Shown here one piece after another: positions 55,417 through 63,630 of a stretch of 64,000 nt of DNA (positions are counted from its first letter, which is position 1; each line of letters opens with the position of its first letter). The stretch spans positions 1,488,001-1,552,000 of the forward strand of contig NZ_NESP01000001.1 of the NCBI RefSeq assembly GCF_003063475.1. The letters are read 5' to 3'. The translations under genes and the position numbers were made by a program. This stretch comes from Limnohabitans curvus. GTDB lineage: Bacteria; Pseudomonadota; Gammaproteobacteria; Burkholderiales; Burkholderiaceae_C. The notes below the pieces were generated by a model that saw only the letters and a program-made list of their open reading frames with translations, was not told the DNA's origin and made no database searches.

Positions 55417-56461
55417 AAACGCCCTCATCATCGCCCCCCAATGGATTGGGGACGCGGTGATGACCGAACCCTTGCTGCGCCGCTTGGCTGCGCGCGGCGA
55501 GCGCCTCACTGTCGCTGCCTTGCCTTGGATTGCACCGGTTTACCGTGTGATGCCCGGCGTGGCCGAAGTGATTGAGATGCCGTTCAAACACGGCGGCCTG
55601 CAACTGATGGGTCGCTTGAAACTGGCCCGCCAGTTGCGCGGCAAGTTTGATGTGGCCTATGTGTGCCCCAACTCACTGAAGAGCGCGTTGCTGCCCTGGA
55701 TGGCCAACATCGCCAAGCGCGTGGGCTACACCGGCGAAATGCGTTTTGGTCTGCTGACCGATCGCTTAGACAACCCCCAAACCGAAGAGCGCCCGCCCAT
55801 GGTCGAGTGGTATGCCGCGCTGAGTTTGGTGGGCCAAAACCCCGGCAAGCCCATGAAGCTGGTGGGCGATTTACGCCCCGTGCTCAAAGTGGGGGTGGGC
55901 GTGATGGACGACGCGCTCGAAGAGCTGGCCACCCACATGCCCACGCTGCCAACCTTGGCCAAGCACAGCTATGTGGTGTTTGCGCCGGGCGCCGAATACG
56001 GCCCCGCCAAACGCTGGCCTGCCAAACACTTTGCTGAATTGGCGGGCAAGATTGACCGCCCCGTGTTCTTGTTGGGTTCGAACAAAGAGTTCGACATCTG
56101 CCAAGAAATTGCCACCACCGCCAATGCCAAAAAGCCCGGTCATTGTTTCAACTTGGCAGGTCAAACCAACTTGATGCAAGCCTTTGCGTTGATTGCCTAC
56201 GCGCACCGTGTGGTCAGCAACGACTCCGGGCTCATGCACGTGGCCGCAGCGTTTGGTGTGCCGCAAGTGGCGGTGTTTGGTTCGTCCAGCCCTGAACACA
56301 CGCCACCTTTGAACGAGCGTGCGCGCGTGGTGTGGCTGCGTGTGGATGCCAACTACCAGCCTCCGTTGGCCTGTTCGCCTTGTTACGAACGCACGTGTCC
56401 GCTGGGCCACACGCGTTGCTTAGAAGACGTGTCGGCTGAGCGCGTCTACCGCTTGCTCTGA
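55400..56461 (+). CDS. waaF: ADP-heptose:LPS heptosyltransferase II
   Basis: Glycosyltransferase family 9 enzyme adding the second heptose to the LPS inner core. The conserved start (IIKNALIIAPQWIGDAVMTEPLLRRL, read in parts) requires a start near 55400. The only suitable codon there is TTG 55400, which overlaps the zinc-finger gene by 17 bases; the longer frame upstream has no homology. The 353-residue product has the GT9 signatures FAPGAEYGPAKRWPAKHFAEL and SNDSGLMHVAAAFGVPQVAVFG. A GT2 and another GT9 gene follow nearby, forming an LPS-related group. Confidence 0.9.
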   Translation: MAAIIKNALIIAPQWIGDAVMTEPLLRRLAARGERLTVAALPWIAPVYRVMPGVAEVIEMPFKHGGLQLMGRLKLARQLRGKFDVAYVCPNSLKSALLPWMANIAKRVGYTGEMRFGLLTDRLDNPQTEERPPMVEWYAALSLVGQNPGKPMKLVGDLRPVLKVGVGVMDDALEELATHMPTLPTLAKHSYVVFAPGAEYGPAKRWPAKHFAELAGKIDRPVFLLGSNKEFDICQEIATTANAKKPGHCFNLAGQTNLMQAFALIAYAHRVVSNDSGLMHVAAAFGVPQVAVFGSSSPEHTPPLNERARVVWLRVDANYQPPLACSPCYERTCPLGHTRCLEDVSAERVYRLL

Positions 56462-56483
56462 GTTCATTTTTAAAAGCCTGACC

Positions 56484-57311
56484 ATGTCTGAACAAAAGCC
56501 CAAACTCAGCATCATCACAGCGGTGTACAACCAGTTGCCGATGAACCAGATTTACTGGGAAAACTTGGTCAAGCACACCAAACATTCGTTTGAGCTCATC
56601 GTCATCGACAACGCATCAACCGATGCCAGCGCTGATTTTTTTGAATCGGTCGGCGCACGTGTGATTCGCAATTCCGGCAACTATTCATACCCTGTGTCGC
56701 AGAACCAAGGCATTGCCATCGCCAAGGGTGAGTGGCTGGCGTTCTTAAACAACGACATCATCGTGAGCGATGGGTGGGATGAAACGCTCATTGCAAACGC
56801 TGAACACAACCAGCTCGATGTCATCACCTCTTGCGGTATCGAGCGCATCGAAAGCAAAGCGGCTACCAAAAAGCTGCGTCGCCGATGGAACCGTATCCGT
56901 GGGTTGGTGGGCTTGTTTGGCACGGGGCGCACCTGTTTGCTGCTCATGCACAAATGGATGTATGGCAACTGGGCGGCGTTTTGCAAAGACCGTCAAACGC
57001 GTTTCAAGCATCAAGCCGTGGAAGGCTTTGTGGGCAACACCGTGATGTTCTCGCGCCGCGCGCTAGCCATCTTGGGCCCTTGGGACGAAACCCAACAAGC
57101 CGCAGACTTTGATTTGTTTTTGCGCACCGCCATGCGCGCACGCGAGGTGGGTGACATTCGCCCCATGCACATCGCGTTGGATTGCTTCAACCACCACTAC
57201 ATCCGCTTGACCATGAAGGGCGGTTACCCACCCTTTGTGGACAAAGACAAGCTCATTGCGCTTGAGCAAAAGTGGACGCCCGAGCAGCGCGCGCTGCTGA
57301 TCGAGAACTGA
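56484..57311 (+). CDS. Glycosyltransferase family 2 protein
   Basis: A 275-residue GT-A fold transferase. It begins with the nucleotide-binding strand LSIITAVYNQLPMNQIYWENL and FELIVIDNASTDASADFF; the metal-binding DxD equivalent is the NNDIIVSDGWDE region. The acceptor part includes VGNTVMFSRRALAILGPWDETQQAADFDLFLR. It lies 22 bases after waaF on the same strand and is convergent with a GT9 gene (two bases between stops). It probably acts in LPS core or other surface glycan synthesis. The sugar is unknown. Confidence 0.88.
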   Translation: MSEQKPKLSIITAVYNQLPMNQIYWENLVKHTKHSFELIVIDNASTDASADFFESVGARVIRNSGNYSYPVSQNQGIAIAKGEWLAFLNNDIIVSDGWDETLIANAEHNQLDVITSCGIERIESKAATKKLRRRWNRIRGLVGLFGTGRTCLLLMHKWMYGNWAAFCKDRQTRFKHQAVEGFVGNTVMFSRRALAILGPWDETQQAADFDLFLRTAMRAREVGDIRPMHIALDCFNHHYIRLTMKGGYPPFVDKDKLIALEQKWTPEQRALLIEN

Positions 57312-57313
57312 AC

Positions 57314-58327
57314 TTATTTCAAGAACACGCGCTCGCGTGACTTCGGATTGGCCAGAAGGTGTGCCAGCGCCTTCATGACCTCGGGGACGCCAATGTCGCT
57401 TACCGCTTTCCCCGTGGGGGCGATGATTTGGGCATACGTGTCTGACAACGGTTCCCATGAATCCACCGACAACACGCTGGGCTCGTACAGCGCAATCACT
57501 GGCTTGTTCCAAGCACTGGCGGCATGCACGGCGTAGGTGTCGGGCGATACCACCACATCTGCGTTTTGAATGCTGGCCAGCGAGGGCGTGACCGTGGCGG
57601 CAAACGGGGTCACGTGGACGCGGTCGCTTTGTGTGTTGAACATCTCATGCATCGCTACTTCTAGCGCAGGGCTGGCGCTGAGCAGTTGCATGTGAATGTG
57701 GGGGTGCTGTGTATAAACCGCATGCACGAACTGTTGCAGCCACGGCAGAGAGAACGATTTGTTCGCCGCGCTGCTTTGGCTGTTGACGACCATCAGCAAG
57801 CCTGTGTCTGAAGGCTTGGCCGCCGCCGTGTGCTCGCCCAAGCGAATGTCGTAGTGGTAAGGGCCAGGCGTGGCGCCTAGGGTTTGTAGAAACCGCAGAT
57901 GGCGCGCCGAATAGTGTTGTGCCGTGCCGTGCGTGCTGTAGCCCCAATCGCCTTCCATCACCACATCATTGGGGAGGGGTTTTGTGGGGTGTTTCAAAAA
58001 TAAAAAGCGCTGCTTGGCATTCACCATGTTCAACACAATTTGCACAGACGGGTTGGCCAGGTCTAGACCAAAGTGAACCACCATGTCGTAGCGCGTCATC
58101 CGTGCTTTGAGGCTCGCCCACATGCGGGCAAACACATTGCGGCTTGCCGACACGTGCAGCCACTTCACTTCGGGGTGGTGGCGGTACAGCGCCGCATTGC
58201 TGGCGCCACACAGCACGCCGATGTCGCAATCAGGCCAGTGCGCATGCAATTGTTTGAACAGACCCGTCACGACAATGGCATCGCCAATTTTGTTGTCGTG
58301 CGACAAGATGAGCAGGCGTTTTTTCAT
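57314..58327 (-). CDS. Glycosyltransferase family 9 (heptosyltransferase-like) protein
   Basis: A 337-residue protein beginning MKKRLLILSHDNKIGDAIVVTGLFKQLHAHWP, the N-terminal signature of GT9 enzymes. The C-terminal block is VVSPDTYAVHAASAWNKPVIALYEP, where the family normally has SPDTGxxHxAxA. It is more divergent from WaaF than the gene at 55400 and probably adds another heptose or different sugar. It follows the nitronate monooxygenase gene by eight bases on the minus strand. Confidence 0.86.
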   Translation of the reverse strand: MKKRLLILSHDNKIGDAIVVTGLFKQLHAHWPDCDIGVLCGASNAALYRHHPEVKWLHVSASRNVFARMWASLKARMTRYDMVVHFGLDLANPSVQIVLNMVNAKQRFLFLKHPTKPLPNDVVMEGDWGYSTHGTAQHYSARHLRFLQTLGATPGPYHYDIRLGEHTAAAKPSDTGLLMVVNSQSSAANKSFSLPWLQQFVHAVYTQHPHIHMQLLSASPALEVAMHEMFNTQSDRVHVTPFAATVTPSLASIQNADVVVSPDTYAVHAASAWNKPVIALYEPSVLSVDSWEPLSDTYAQIIAPTGKAVSDIGVPEVMKALAHLLANPKSRERVFLK

Positions 58328-58335
58328 GCGAGCCT

Positions 58336-59340
58336 TTACTTGCCTAACAAGCGTTGCGCTTGTTGTGTGATGCGGGCAATCACCGTCTGCGCGGCAGGGA
58401 TATCGGCAATCAAGCCCACGGCTTCACCCACCGTGGCATGTGCGCGTGTGAAGTCACCCGCTTTCACGCCTGCGTCGTAGTCGGCGCGTGCGGCATCTGG
58501 GTTGGTTTGTAAAGCGGCCACGTTGCTTTCAAGTGCGCGGTGCAAGTCGTTGCGAATGGCGCGAAAGTCATACGGTGCGGGCCAGTTTTTGCGACGCAAG
58601 ATGTCAAACACCATGCTGCGTGCGGTGCCGTCACCGTTGGTGTGTGTGGCTTGGGTTTTGGCGCCTGCGGCAGCCAAGCTCTCCGTTGTGGCCCACAAGC
58701 GCGAGCCAACCAAGGCGCCATCAGCGCCCAGCATCAAAGCCGCCGCCAGTCCGCGACCATCGGCTACGCCGCCTGCGGCGAGCAGCAAGGTGTCGGGTGA
58801 ATGGGCCGCGAGGTAGTCGGCAATCTCAGGCACCAACGTGAAGGTGCTGCGCCCTTCAAGGGCGTTGGCACCGTGGCCGCCGGCTTCGCCGCCTTGTGCC
58901 ACGATGACCGAGGCACCGGCCTCTAACGCGTGCGGCACTTGGTCCAGGCGCTGCACTTGGCAAATCAGTTGCGCGCCTGCTTGGGCAATGCGCTCGGCAT
59001 AAGGGCGAGGGTCGCCAAATGACAGCATGATGGCGCAAGGCTTTTGTGTCAGTACCCAGTCAAGTGCCTCCGCGTTTTCGTCTAATTTCCAAGTGATGAA
59101 GCCACAGCCTAGGCGTGCGTGGCTCGCGGTATCGTCTTTCAGCAAGTCATGCGCTAGCGCGTATTCGCGTTGGGTCCAAGCGAGGTCACCGTAGCCGCCG
59201 CCGACCAAGCCCAGCGCACCGGCTTGGGCGCAGGCGGCAGCCAAAGCGCCGCCCGTGGCCAGCGCCATGGGCGCTAAAGCAATTGGGGTGGTCAGTTGAA
59301 AACGTTGGGTGAAGCGGGTGTTCAGGGCAGCGTGTGTCAT
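58336..59340 (-). CDS. Nitronate monooxygenase family flavoprotein
   Basis: A 334-residue FMN-dependent TIM-barrel enzyme of the NMO/2-nitropropane dioxygenase family. Motifs: TTPIALAPMALATGGALAAACAQAGALGLVGGG, CGFITWKLDE, VIVAQGGEAGGHG with the catalytic His, and AAGGVADGRGLAAALMLGADGALVGSRLWAT (FMN phosphate site). Members detoxify propionate-3-nitronate or act on related substrates; many have no known role. It is upstream of the GT9 gene and downstream of a two-component system on the same strand. Confidence 0.9.
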   Translation of the reverse strand: MTHAALNTRFTQRFQLTTPIALAPMALATGGALAAACAQAGALGLVGGGYGDLAWTQREYALAHDLLKDDTASHARLGCGFITWKLDENAEALDWVLTQKPCAIMLSFGDPRPYAERIAQAGAQLICQVQRLDQVPHALEAGASVIVAQGGEAGGHGANALEGRSTFTLVPEIADYLAAHSPDTLLLAAGGVADGRGLAAALMLGADGALVGSRLWATTESLAAAGAKTQATHTNGDGTARSMVFDILRRKNWPAPYDFRAIRNDLHRALESNVAALQTNPDAARADYDAGVKAGDFTRAHATVGEAVGLIADIPAAQTVIARITQQAQRLLGK

Positions 59341-59405
59341 GCACGATATTGTGCAACGAGCCCGTGTGCTTGGTGAGCGTCAGTGCCGCGGGTTATGCGG
59401 GTGCA

Positions 59406-60641
59406 TCAGGCAGGCAGCATCACCACAAATCGGGCGCCGCCGCCTTCGCGGTCTTCGCAGCGCACACGGCCGCCGTGGCGTTGCACGATGGAGCGCACCA
59501 ACGACAAGCCCAGGCCCACGCCACCTTCGCGTTCGCTGGCGCCCGGCAGGCGGTAGAAGGGCTCGAAGATGCGTTCGCGCAAGTCGGCAGGAACGCCGGG
59601 CCCGCGGTCGCACACACACAAGCGCACCCAATTTCGGTGGTTTTCAACCAGAGTTGACAGCTGCACCTCAATGTCTGACGTGCCATATCGGCGCGCGTTT
59701 TCCAGCAAATTGCGCAGCATGCGTCGCAGCAGTTTGGCGATGCCCGGCACCACGATGCTTTGCGGCTGAAAGCCGAGCTCTAAATGGGCGTCCACGCGTG
59801 CGCATTCTTCGCTGGCCAGGCCTGTCAGGTCCACAGCTTCAACCGTGCCCAGATCCGCCTCTTTGGCGTCAAGGCGGCTGGCTAACAAAATCTCATCAAT
59901 CAGTTGGTCCAGCTCGCCCACGCTGCGCGAGATTTCTGCTTTCATGCTGGGTGAGGGGGCGTCCCCCATCAGCTCTAGCCCCATGCGGATGCGTGTGAGG
60001 GGCGAGCGCAGCTCATGCGAGGCATTGGCCAGCAATGATTTGTGTGAGGTGACGAGTTGCTCCACTTGGGATGCCGCGTGGTTGAAGCGCTGCGCCAGGT
60101 AGGCCACTTCGTCATTGCCTTGTTCGGCCACGCGGGCCGACAAGTTGCCCGTGCCCCATTGCTCCACGCCTTTTTGTAAATTCTCCAAGCGGCGGGTCAG
60201 GCGACGCACGATGGGGTAGGTGCCCAGCGCCACAGCGAGGGCGACCAAGCCCAATGTCCATGCGAACCCAAAAGGCGGGCGTGACCAAAAAGTATGCGGG
60301 GGGCGTGGCAAATGCACATGCATCAGTTCGCCGTTTTGCATGCGCACCATGAACTCAGGGCCCGAACCAAAGTGGCCAGGCGGGTGGCGCATGTCGGGGC
60401 CTTGGAGGGGGGGCGCTTCTACTGGAAGACCATCTGGTGGTCGCAAGCGTGCGCGGCCTTGGCCCACCAGTTCGCCTGCCGAATTGCGCACCAACACTTC
60501 GCGCAGCGGTGGCTCCGCGGTCATGCGCATGACCCAGCCGGTGAGCAATGTCAGCACGGCCACCGCCAGCACCACGGCCAGCCAGATGCGCACATACAAA
60601 GGCAGGTGCAAAGCGCGGGTGTGCGATGAGGTGGTCGGCAT
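59406..60641 (-). CDS. Sensor histidine kinase (CpxA/RstB-like) with His/Pro-rich periplasmic domain
   Basis: A 411-residue kinase from ATG 60641; upstream frame is a shadow of the regulator gene. Helices lie near residues 18-38 and 125-142. The short periplasmic domain between them is unusually rich in Pro, His and Met (PDMRHPPGHFGSG; MHVHLPRPPHTFW), compatible with metal or proton sensing. HAMP follows, then HisKA His209 (ANASHELRSPLTRIRMGLEL, very CpxA-like), and the ATPase motifs NLLENARRYG, DRGPGVP and GVGLGLSLV. It starts four bases after the regulator stop. Confidence 0.9.
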   Translation of the reverse strand: MPTTSSHTRALHLPLYVRIWLAVVLAVAVLTLLTGWVMRMTAEPPLREVLVRNSAGELVGQGRARLRPPDGLPVEAPPLQGPDMRHPPGHFGSGPEFMVRMQNGELMHVHLPRPPHTFWSRPPFGFAWTLGLVALAVALGTYPIVRRLTRRLENLQKGVEQWGTGNLSARVAEQGNDEVAYLAQRFNHAASQVEQLVTSHKSLLANASHELRSPLTRIRMGLELMGDAPSPSMKAEISRSVGELDQLIDEILLASRLDAKEADLGTVEAVDLTGLASEECARVDAHLELGFQPQSIVVPGIAKLLRRMLRNLLENARRYGTSDIEVQLSTLVENHRNWVRLCVCDRGPGVPADLRERIFEPFYRLPGASEREGGVGLGLSLVRSIVQRHGGRVRCEDREGGGARFVVMLPA

Positions 60642-60645
60642 GGCG

Positions 60646-61353
60646 TCAGTCTTGTTGCTTGGCAAACACGTAGCCCACACCACGTACGGTGAGGATGCGC
60701 TTAGGTGCTTTGGCATCTTCTTCAATGGCGGCGCGAATGCGGCCCATGTGGACGTCGATGGATCGGTCAAAGGCTTCGAGTTCGCGTCCTCGCACCGCCT
60801 CCATGATTTGATCGCGTGACAGCACGCGGCCAGCGCGTTCAGCCAAGACCCAGAGCAAATCAAACTGGTACGCCGTGAGGTCGCACACGTCGCCACGGAC
60901 GCTGACGCTGCGTGCATCGCGGTCTAGCTCTAGCGAGCCGAATTTCAAAGTTTGGTGCGTGGCCTCCGTTGCCTCACCTGGCGCGTGGCGACGTAACACG
61001 GCGCGAATGCGGGCCAGCAATTCACGGGGCTCAAAGGGTTTGGGCAGGTAGTCATCTGCGCCCAGCTCCAAGCCGACGATGCGGTCCATCGGGTCGCCTT
61101 TGGCGGTGAGCATCAACACAGGGGTTTGGGCCAGCGCGCCGGGCAAAGCGCGGATGCGTTTGCACACTTCAAGGCCATCGATGTCGGGCAGCATCAAGTC
61201 AAGCAGCACCAAAGCAGGCGCTGTGCTTTGCAGCACCTTCAGGCCATCTAGTCCGTTGGCGGCGTGCTGTACGGTGAAACCAGATTGTTGGAGGTACTCG
61301 CTCACCATGTTGGCGAGGCGGTGGTCATCTTCGATCAAGAGCAAGGTATTCAT
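60646..61353 (-). CDS. OmpR-family response regulator (RstA/CpxR-like)
   Basis: A 235-residue regulator. The receiver starts MNTLLLIEDDHRLANMVSEYL, with phospho-acceptor Asp52 (LVLLDLMLPDIDG) and KPFEPRELLARIRAVLRR. The winged helix ends SIDVHMGRIRAAIEEDAKAPKRILTVRGVGYVF. It precedes its cognate kinase. A three-fold GTAAA-type direct repeat with 11-base periodicity lies 38-64 bases upstream of its start, a likely autoregulatory site. Confidence 0.93.
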   Translation of the reverse strand: MNTLLLIEDDHRLANMVSEYLQQSGFTVQHAANGLDGLKVLQSTAPALVLLDLMLPDIDGLEVCKRIRALPGALAQTPVLMLTAKGDPMDRIVGLELGADDYLPKPFEPRELLARIRAVLRRHAPGEATEATHQTLKFGSLELDRDARSVSVRGDVCDLTAYQFDLLWVLAERAGRVLSRDQIMEAVRGRELEAFDRSIDVHMGRIRAAIEEDAKAPKRILTVRGVGYVFAKQQD

Positions 61354-61389
61354 GGTGCGTTCATCATGCCTCGCGATGTCTGGGCTTGT

Positions 61390-61417
61390 CTAAAGACAAG
61401 GTAAAGACTGGGTAAAT
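61390..61417. promoter_or_regulatory. Three-fold GTAAA-type direct repeat upstream of the RstA/CpxR-like regulator
   Basis: CTAAA (61390), GTAAA (61401) and GTAAA (61412) follow one another at exactly 11-base intervals, i.e. one helical turn. Tandem GTAAA repeats are the CpxR-type binding pattern. They lie between the AmpG-like gene end and the regulator start, reaching up to the ampG stop codon. Binding by the adjacent regulator is inferred. Confidence 0.6.
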
Positions 61418-62757
61418 CAGTGCGTTGCTTTTGCGTCTGCGCCTGCGTGCGCCACCGGCAAGATGCGTGAGGCCAGCCACACCAGCAGCAACACAGGCAC
61501 GCCCAGCAAGGCAGTGCTGTTGAAGAAAGCTTCGTAGCCATGCGCGTCCACATACACGCCCGAGAACCCGGCCAGCCACTTGGGCGCGAGCAACATCATC
61601 GAGCTGAACAGCGCGTACTGCGTGGCCGAGTAGTTCACATTGGTCAAACTAGACAAGTACGCAATGAACGCCGCTGACGCAATGCCGCTGGCCAAGTTGT
61701 CGGCCGAGATGACCCACACCAACGCCGTCAAATCGTGCCCGCGCGTGGCCAGCCAAGCAAACAACAAATTCGTCACGGCGCTGAGCACCGCGCCCAGCAT
61801 GAGGATGCGCATCACGCCCAAACGCATGGACAGCACCCCGCCAATGAACGCGCCCAACAACGTCATGATGACGCCAAACACTTTGGTGACGGCAGCCACT
61901 TCGTCTTTGGTGTAACCCATGTCCACATAAAACGGATTGGCCATGATGCCCATCACCACATCGCTGATGCGGTACACCGCGATCAAGCCCAAAATGAGCG
62001 CCGCTTGCCAGCGGTAACGGCGAATAAATTCGGCAAAGGGTTCGACCAATGCGCTTTGCAGCCATTCGCGCGCATTGCGCGCGGGGGGCATGTCACGTTG
62101 GGCTGGCTCGGGCGAGAGCAACACGGTCAACACGCCCAGGCTCATGGACGCGGCCATGACCAAGTATGCGGTTTGCCAAGCGGCGTGTTGGTACGCGGTT
62201 TCGTCTGCACCCGATGCACGCGCTGCCACCCACAACACGCCCGCACCTGCCCAAATCATGGCAAGGCGGTAGCCGGTTTGGTAGGTGGCGGCAAGTGCCG
62301 CTTGGTGTTGCGCATCGGCAGATTCAATGCGAAAGGCATCTAGCGCAATGTCTTGTGTGGCTGAACCAAAAGCCACCACCAAGGCGCACCACACCACCGG
62401 CTCTAGCGCCAGTTGCGGGTCGAGCAACGCCATGCCGATGAGCCCTGCGACAACCACGGTTTGTGCCAACAGCAGCCAGCTGCGACGGCGGCCCAGCCAG
62501 CGTGTGAGCAGTGGCAAAGGCAGGCGGTCCACCAGCGGCGACCACACCCATTTGAAGCCGTAAGCCAAACCCACCCAACTTAAAAAGCCAATCGTGCTGC
62601 GGTCAATCCCAGCTTCTCGTAAGCGAAAACTCAGCGTGCCTAAAACCAACAAAAGTGGCAAGCCCGCAGAAAAGCCCAGACACAACATGCGCCATGAAGC
62701 AGGCTCTAAGTACACATGAAGTGCGTCCAGCCAGCTGAGTTTTTTGGTATCGTTCAT
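61417..62757 (-). CDS. AmpG-family muropeptide/MFS permease
   Basis: A 446-residue, 12-helix permease of the AmpG family, which imports anhydromuropeptides from the periplasm for cell-wall recycling. The start SWRMLCLGFSAGLPLLLVLGTLSFRLREAGIDRSTIGFLSWVGLAYGFKWVWSPLVDRLPLP (read in parts) is strongly diagnostic, as is FGSATQDIALDAFRIE. It is divergent from the M48 protease gene, with 36 bases between, and upstream of the RstA-like system on the same strand. Confidence 0.93.
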   Translation of the reverse strand: MNDTKKLSWLDALHVYLEPASWRMLCLGFSAGLPLLLVLGTLSFRLREAGIDRSTIGFLSWVGLAYGFKWVWSPLVDRLPLPLLTRWLGRRRSWLLLAQTVVVAGLIGMALLDPQLALEPVVWCALVVAFGSATQDIALDAFRIESADAQHQAALAATYQTGYRLAMIWAGAGVLWVAARASGADETAYQHAAWQTAYLVMAASMSLGVLTVLLSPEPAQRDMPPARNAREWLQSALVEPFAEFIRRYRWQAALILGLIAVYRISDVVMGIMANPFYVDMGYTKDEVAAVTKVFGVIMTLLGAFIGGVLSMRLGVMRILMLGAVLSAVTNLLFAWLATRGHDLTALVWVISADNLASGIASAAFIAYLSSLTNVNYSATQYALFSSMMLLAPKWLAGFSGVYVDAHGYEAFFNSTALLGVPVLLLVWLASRILPVAHAGADAKATH

Positions 62758-62793
62758 GCCTCTATTTTCAGGCTTTCACAAAGAGACTTTTCC

Positions 62794-63621
62794 ATGCTCA
62801 CCAAACGCGCTTTTCTTTACGGTTGTGTCGGCTGCGCTTGTGGCCTTGGCAGCGGCGCTTTGTTGGCGCGCGACGGCGTGGAAGTGACCCGAGAAGCCTC
62901 TGTGTTTGCCAACCTCGTGCCTGCGGCGGAGGTCGAACAATCGGCCCACAAGCAATACGCCGACATGATGAAAGAGGCCGCTGGCAAAAACGCGTTGGGC
63001 CCAGACAACCATCCCCAAGTCATACGCCTGCGCCGAATTGCCAAAGACATCATCCCGCAGAGCTTTGACTGGAACCCCCGCGCCAAAGAATGGAAGTGGG
63101 AAGTCAACTTGGTGGGCTCGAACCAAATCAACGCCTTTTGCATGCCCGGCGGCAAGATTGCTTTTTACAGCGGCATCTTGACCCAGTTGCAACTGACCGA
63201 CGATGAGGTGGCCATGGTCATGGGCCACGAAATTGCCCACGCTTTGCGTGAGCACGCGCGTGAACGCATGGGCAAAGCGGCTGCCACCAACGGCGTGGCC
63301 ACCATCGGCAGCACGGTGGCTTCTGTCTTTTTTGGCGTGAGCCCGCAGCTCACCGATTTGGTGGCCAAGCAGGGGGCGAACTTGCTGAACCTCAAATTCA
63401 GCCGCGACGATGAAACCGAAGCTGACTTGGTGGGCATGGAAATCGCCGCACGCGCCGGCTATGACCCGCGCGCAGGCGTGACGCTGTGGCAAAAAATGAG
63501 TGCCGCCAACAAAGGCGCACCACCCCAGTGGCTCAGCACCCATCCTTCAGGCAACACACGCATTGAAGAAATTCAGGCCAATTTGCCCAAGGTCATGCCT
63601 TTGTACGAGCGTAAAAAGTAA
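62794..63621 (+). CDS. M48-family periplasmic metalloprotease
   Basis: A 275-residue zinc protease related to BepA/LoiP/Oma1. ATG 62794 gives an N-terminus of MLTKRAFLYGCVGCACGLGSGALLA, a hydrophobic export segment; the cysteines there may include a lipid-attachment site but no clean lipobox is visible. The zinc motif HEIAH begins at His145, with the third ligand Glu in DDETEADLVGMEIAARAGYDPRA. The motif STHPSGNTRIEEI ends the catalytic domain. No TPR extension is present. A likely role is outer-membrane protein quality control. A beta-barrel protein gene follows after nine bases. Confidence 0.92.
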   Translation: MLTKRAFLYGCVGCACGLGSGALLARDGVEVTREASVFANLVPAAEVEQSAHKQYADMMKEAAGKNALGPDNHPQVIRLRRIAKDIIPQSFDWNPRAKEWKWEVNLVGSNQINAFCMPGGKIAFYSGILTQLQLTDDEVAMVMGHEIAHALREHARERMGKAAATNGVATIGSTVASVFFGVSPQLTDLVAKQGANLLNLKFSRDDETEADLVGMEIAARAGYDPRAGVTLWQKMSAANKGAPPQWLSTHPSGNTRIEEIQANLPKVMPLYERKK

Positions 63622-63630
63622 GGCGCACAC

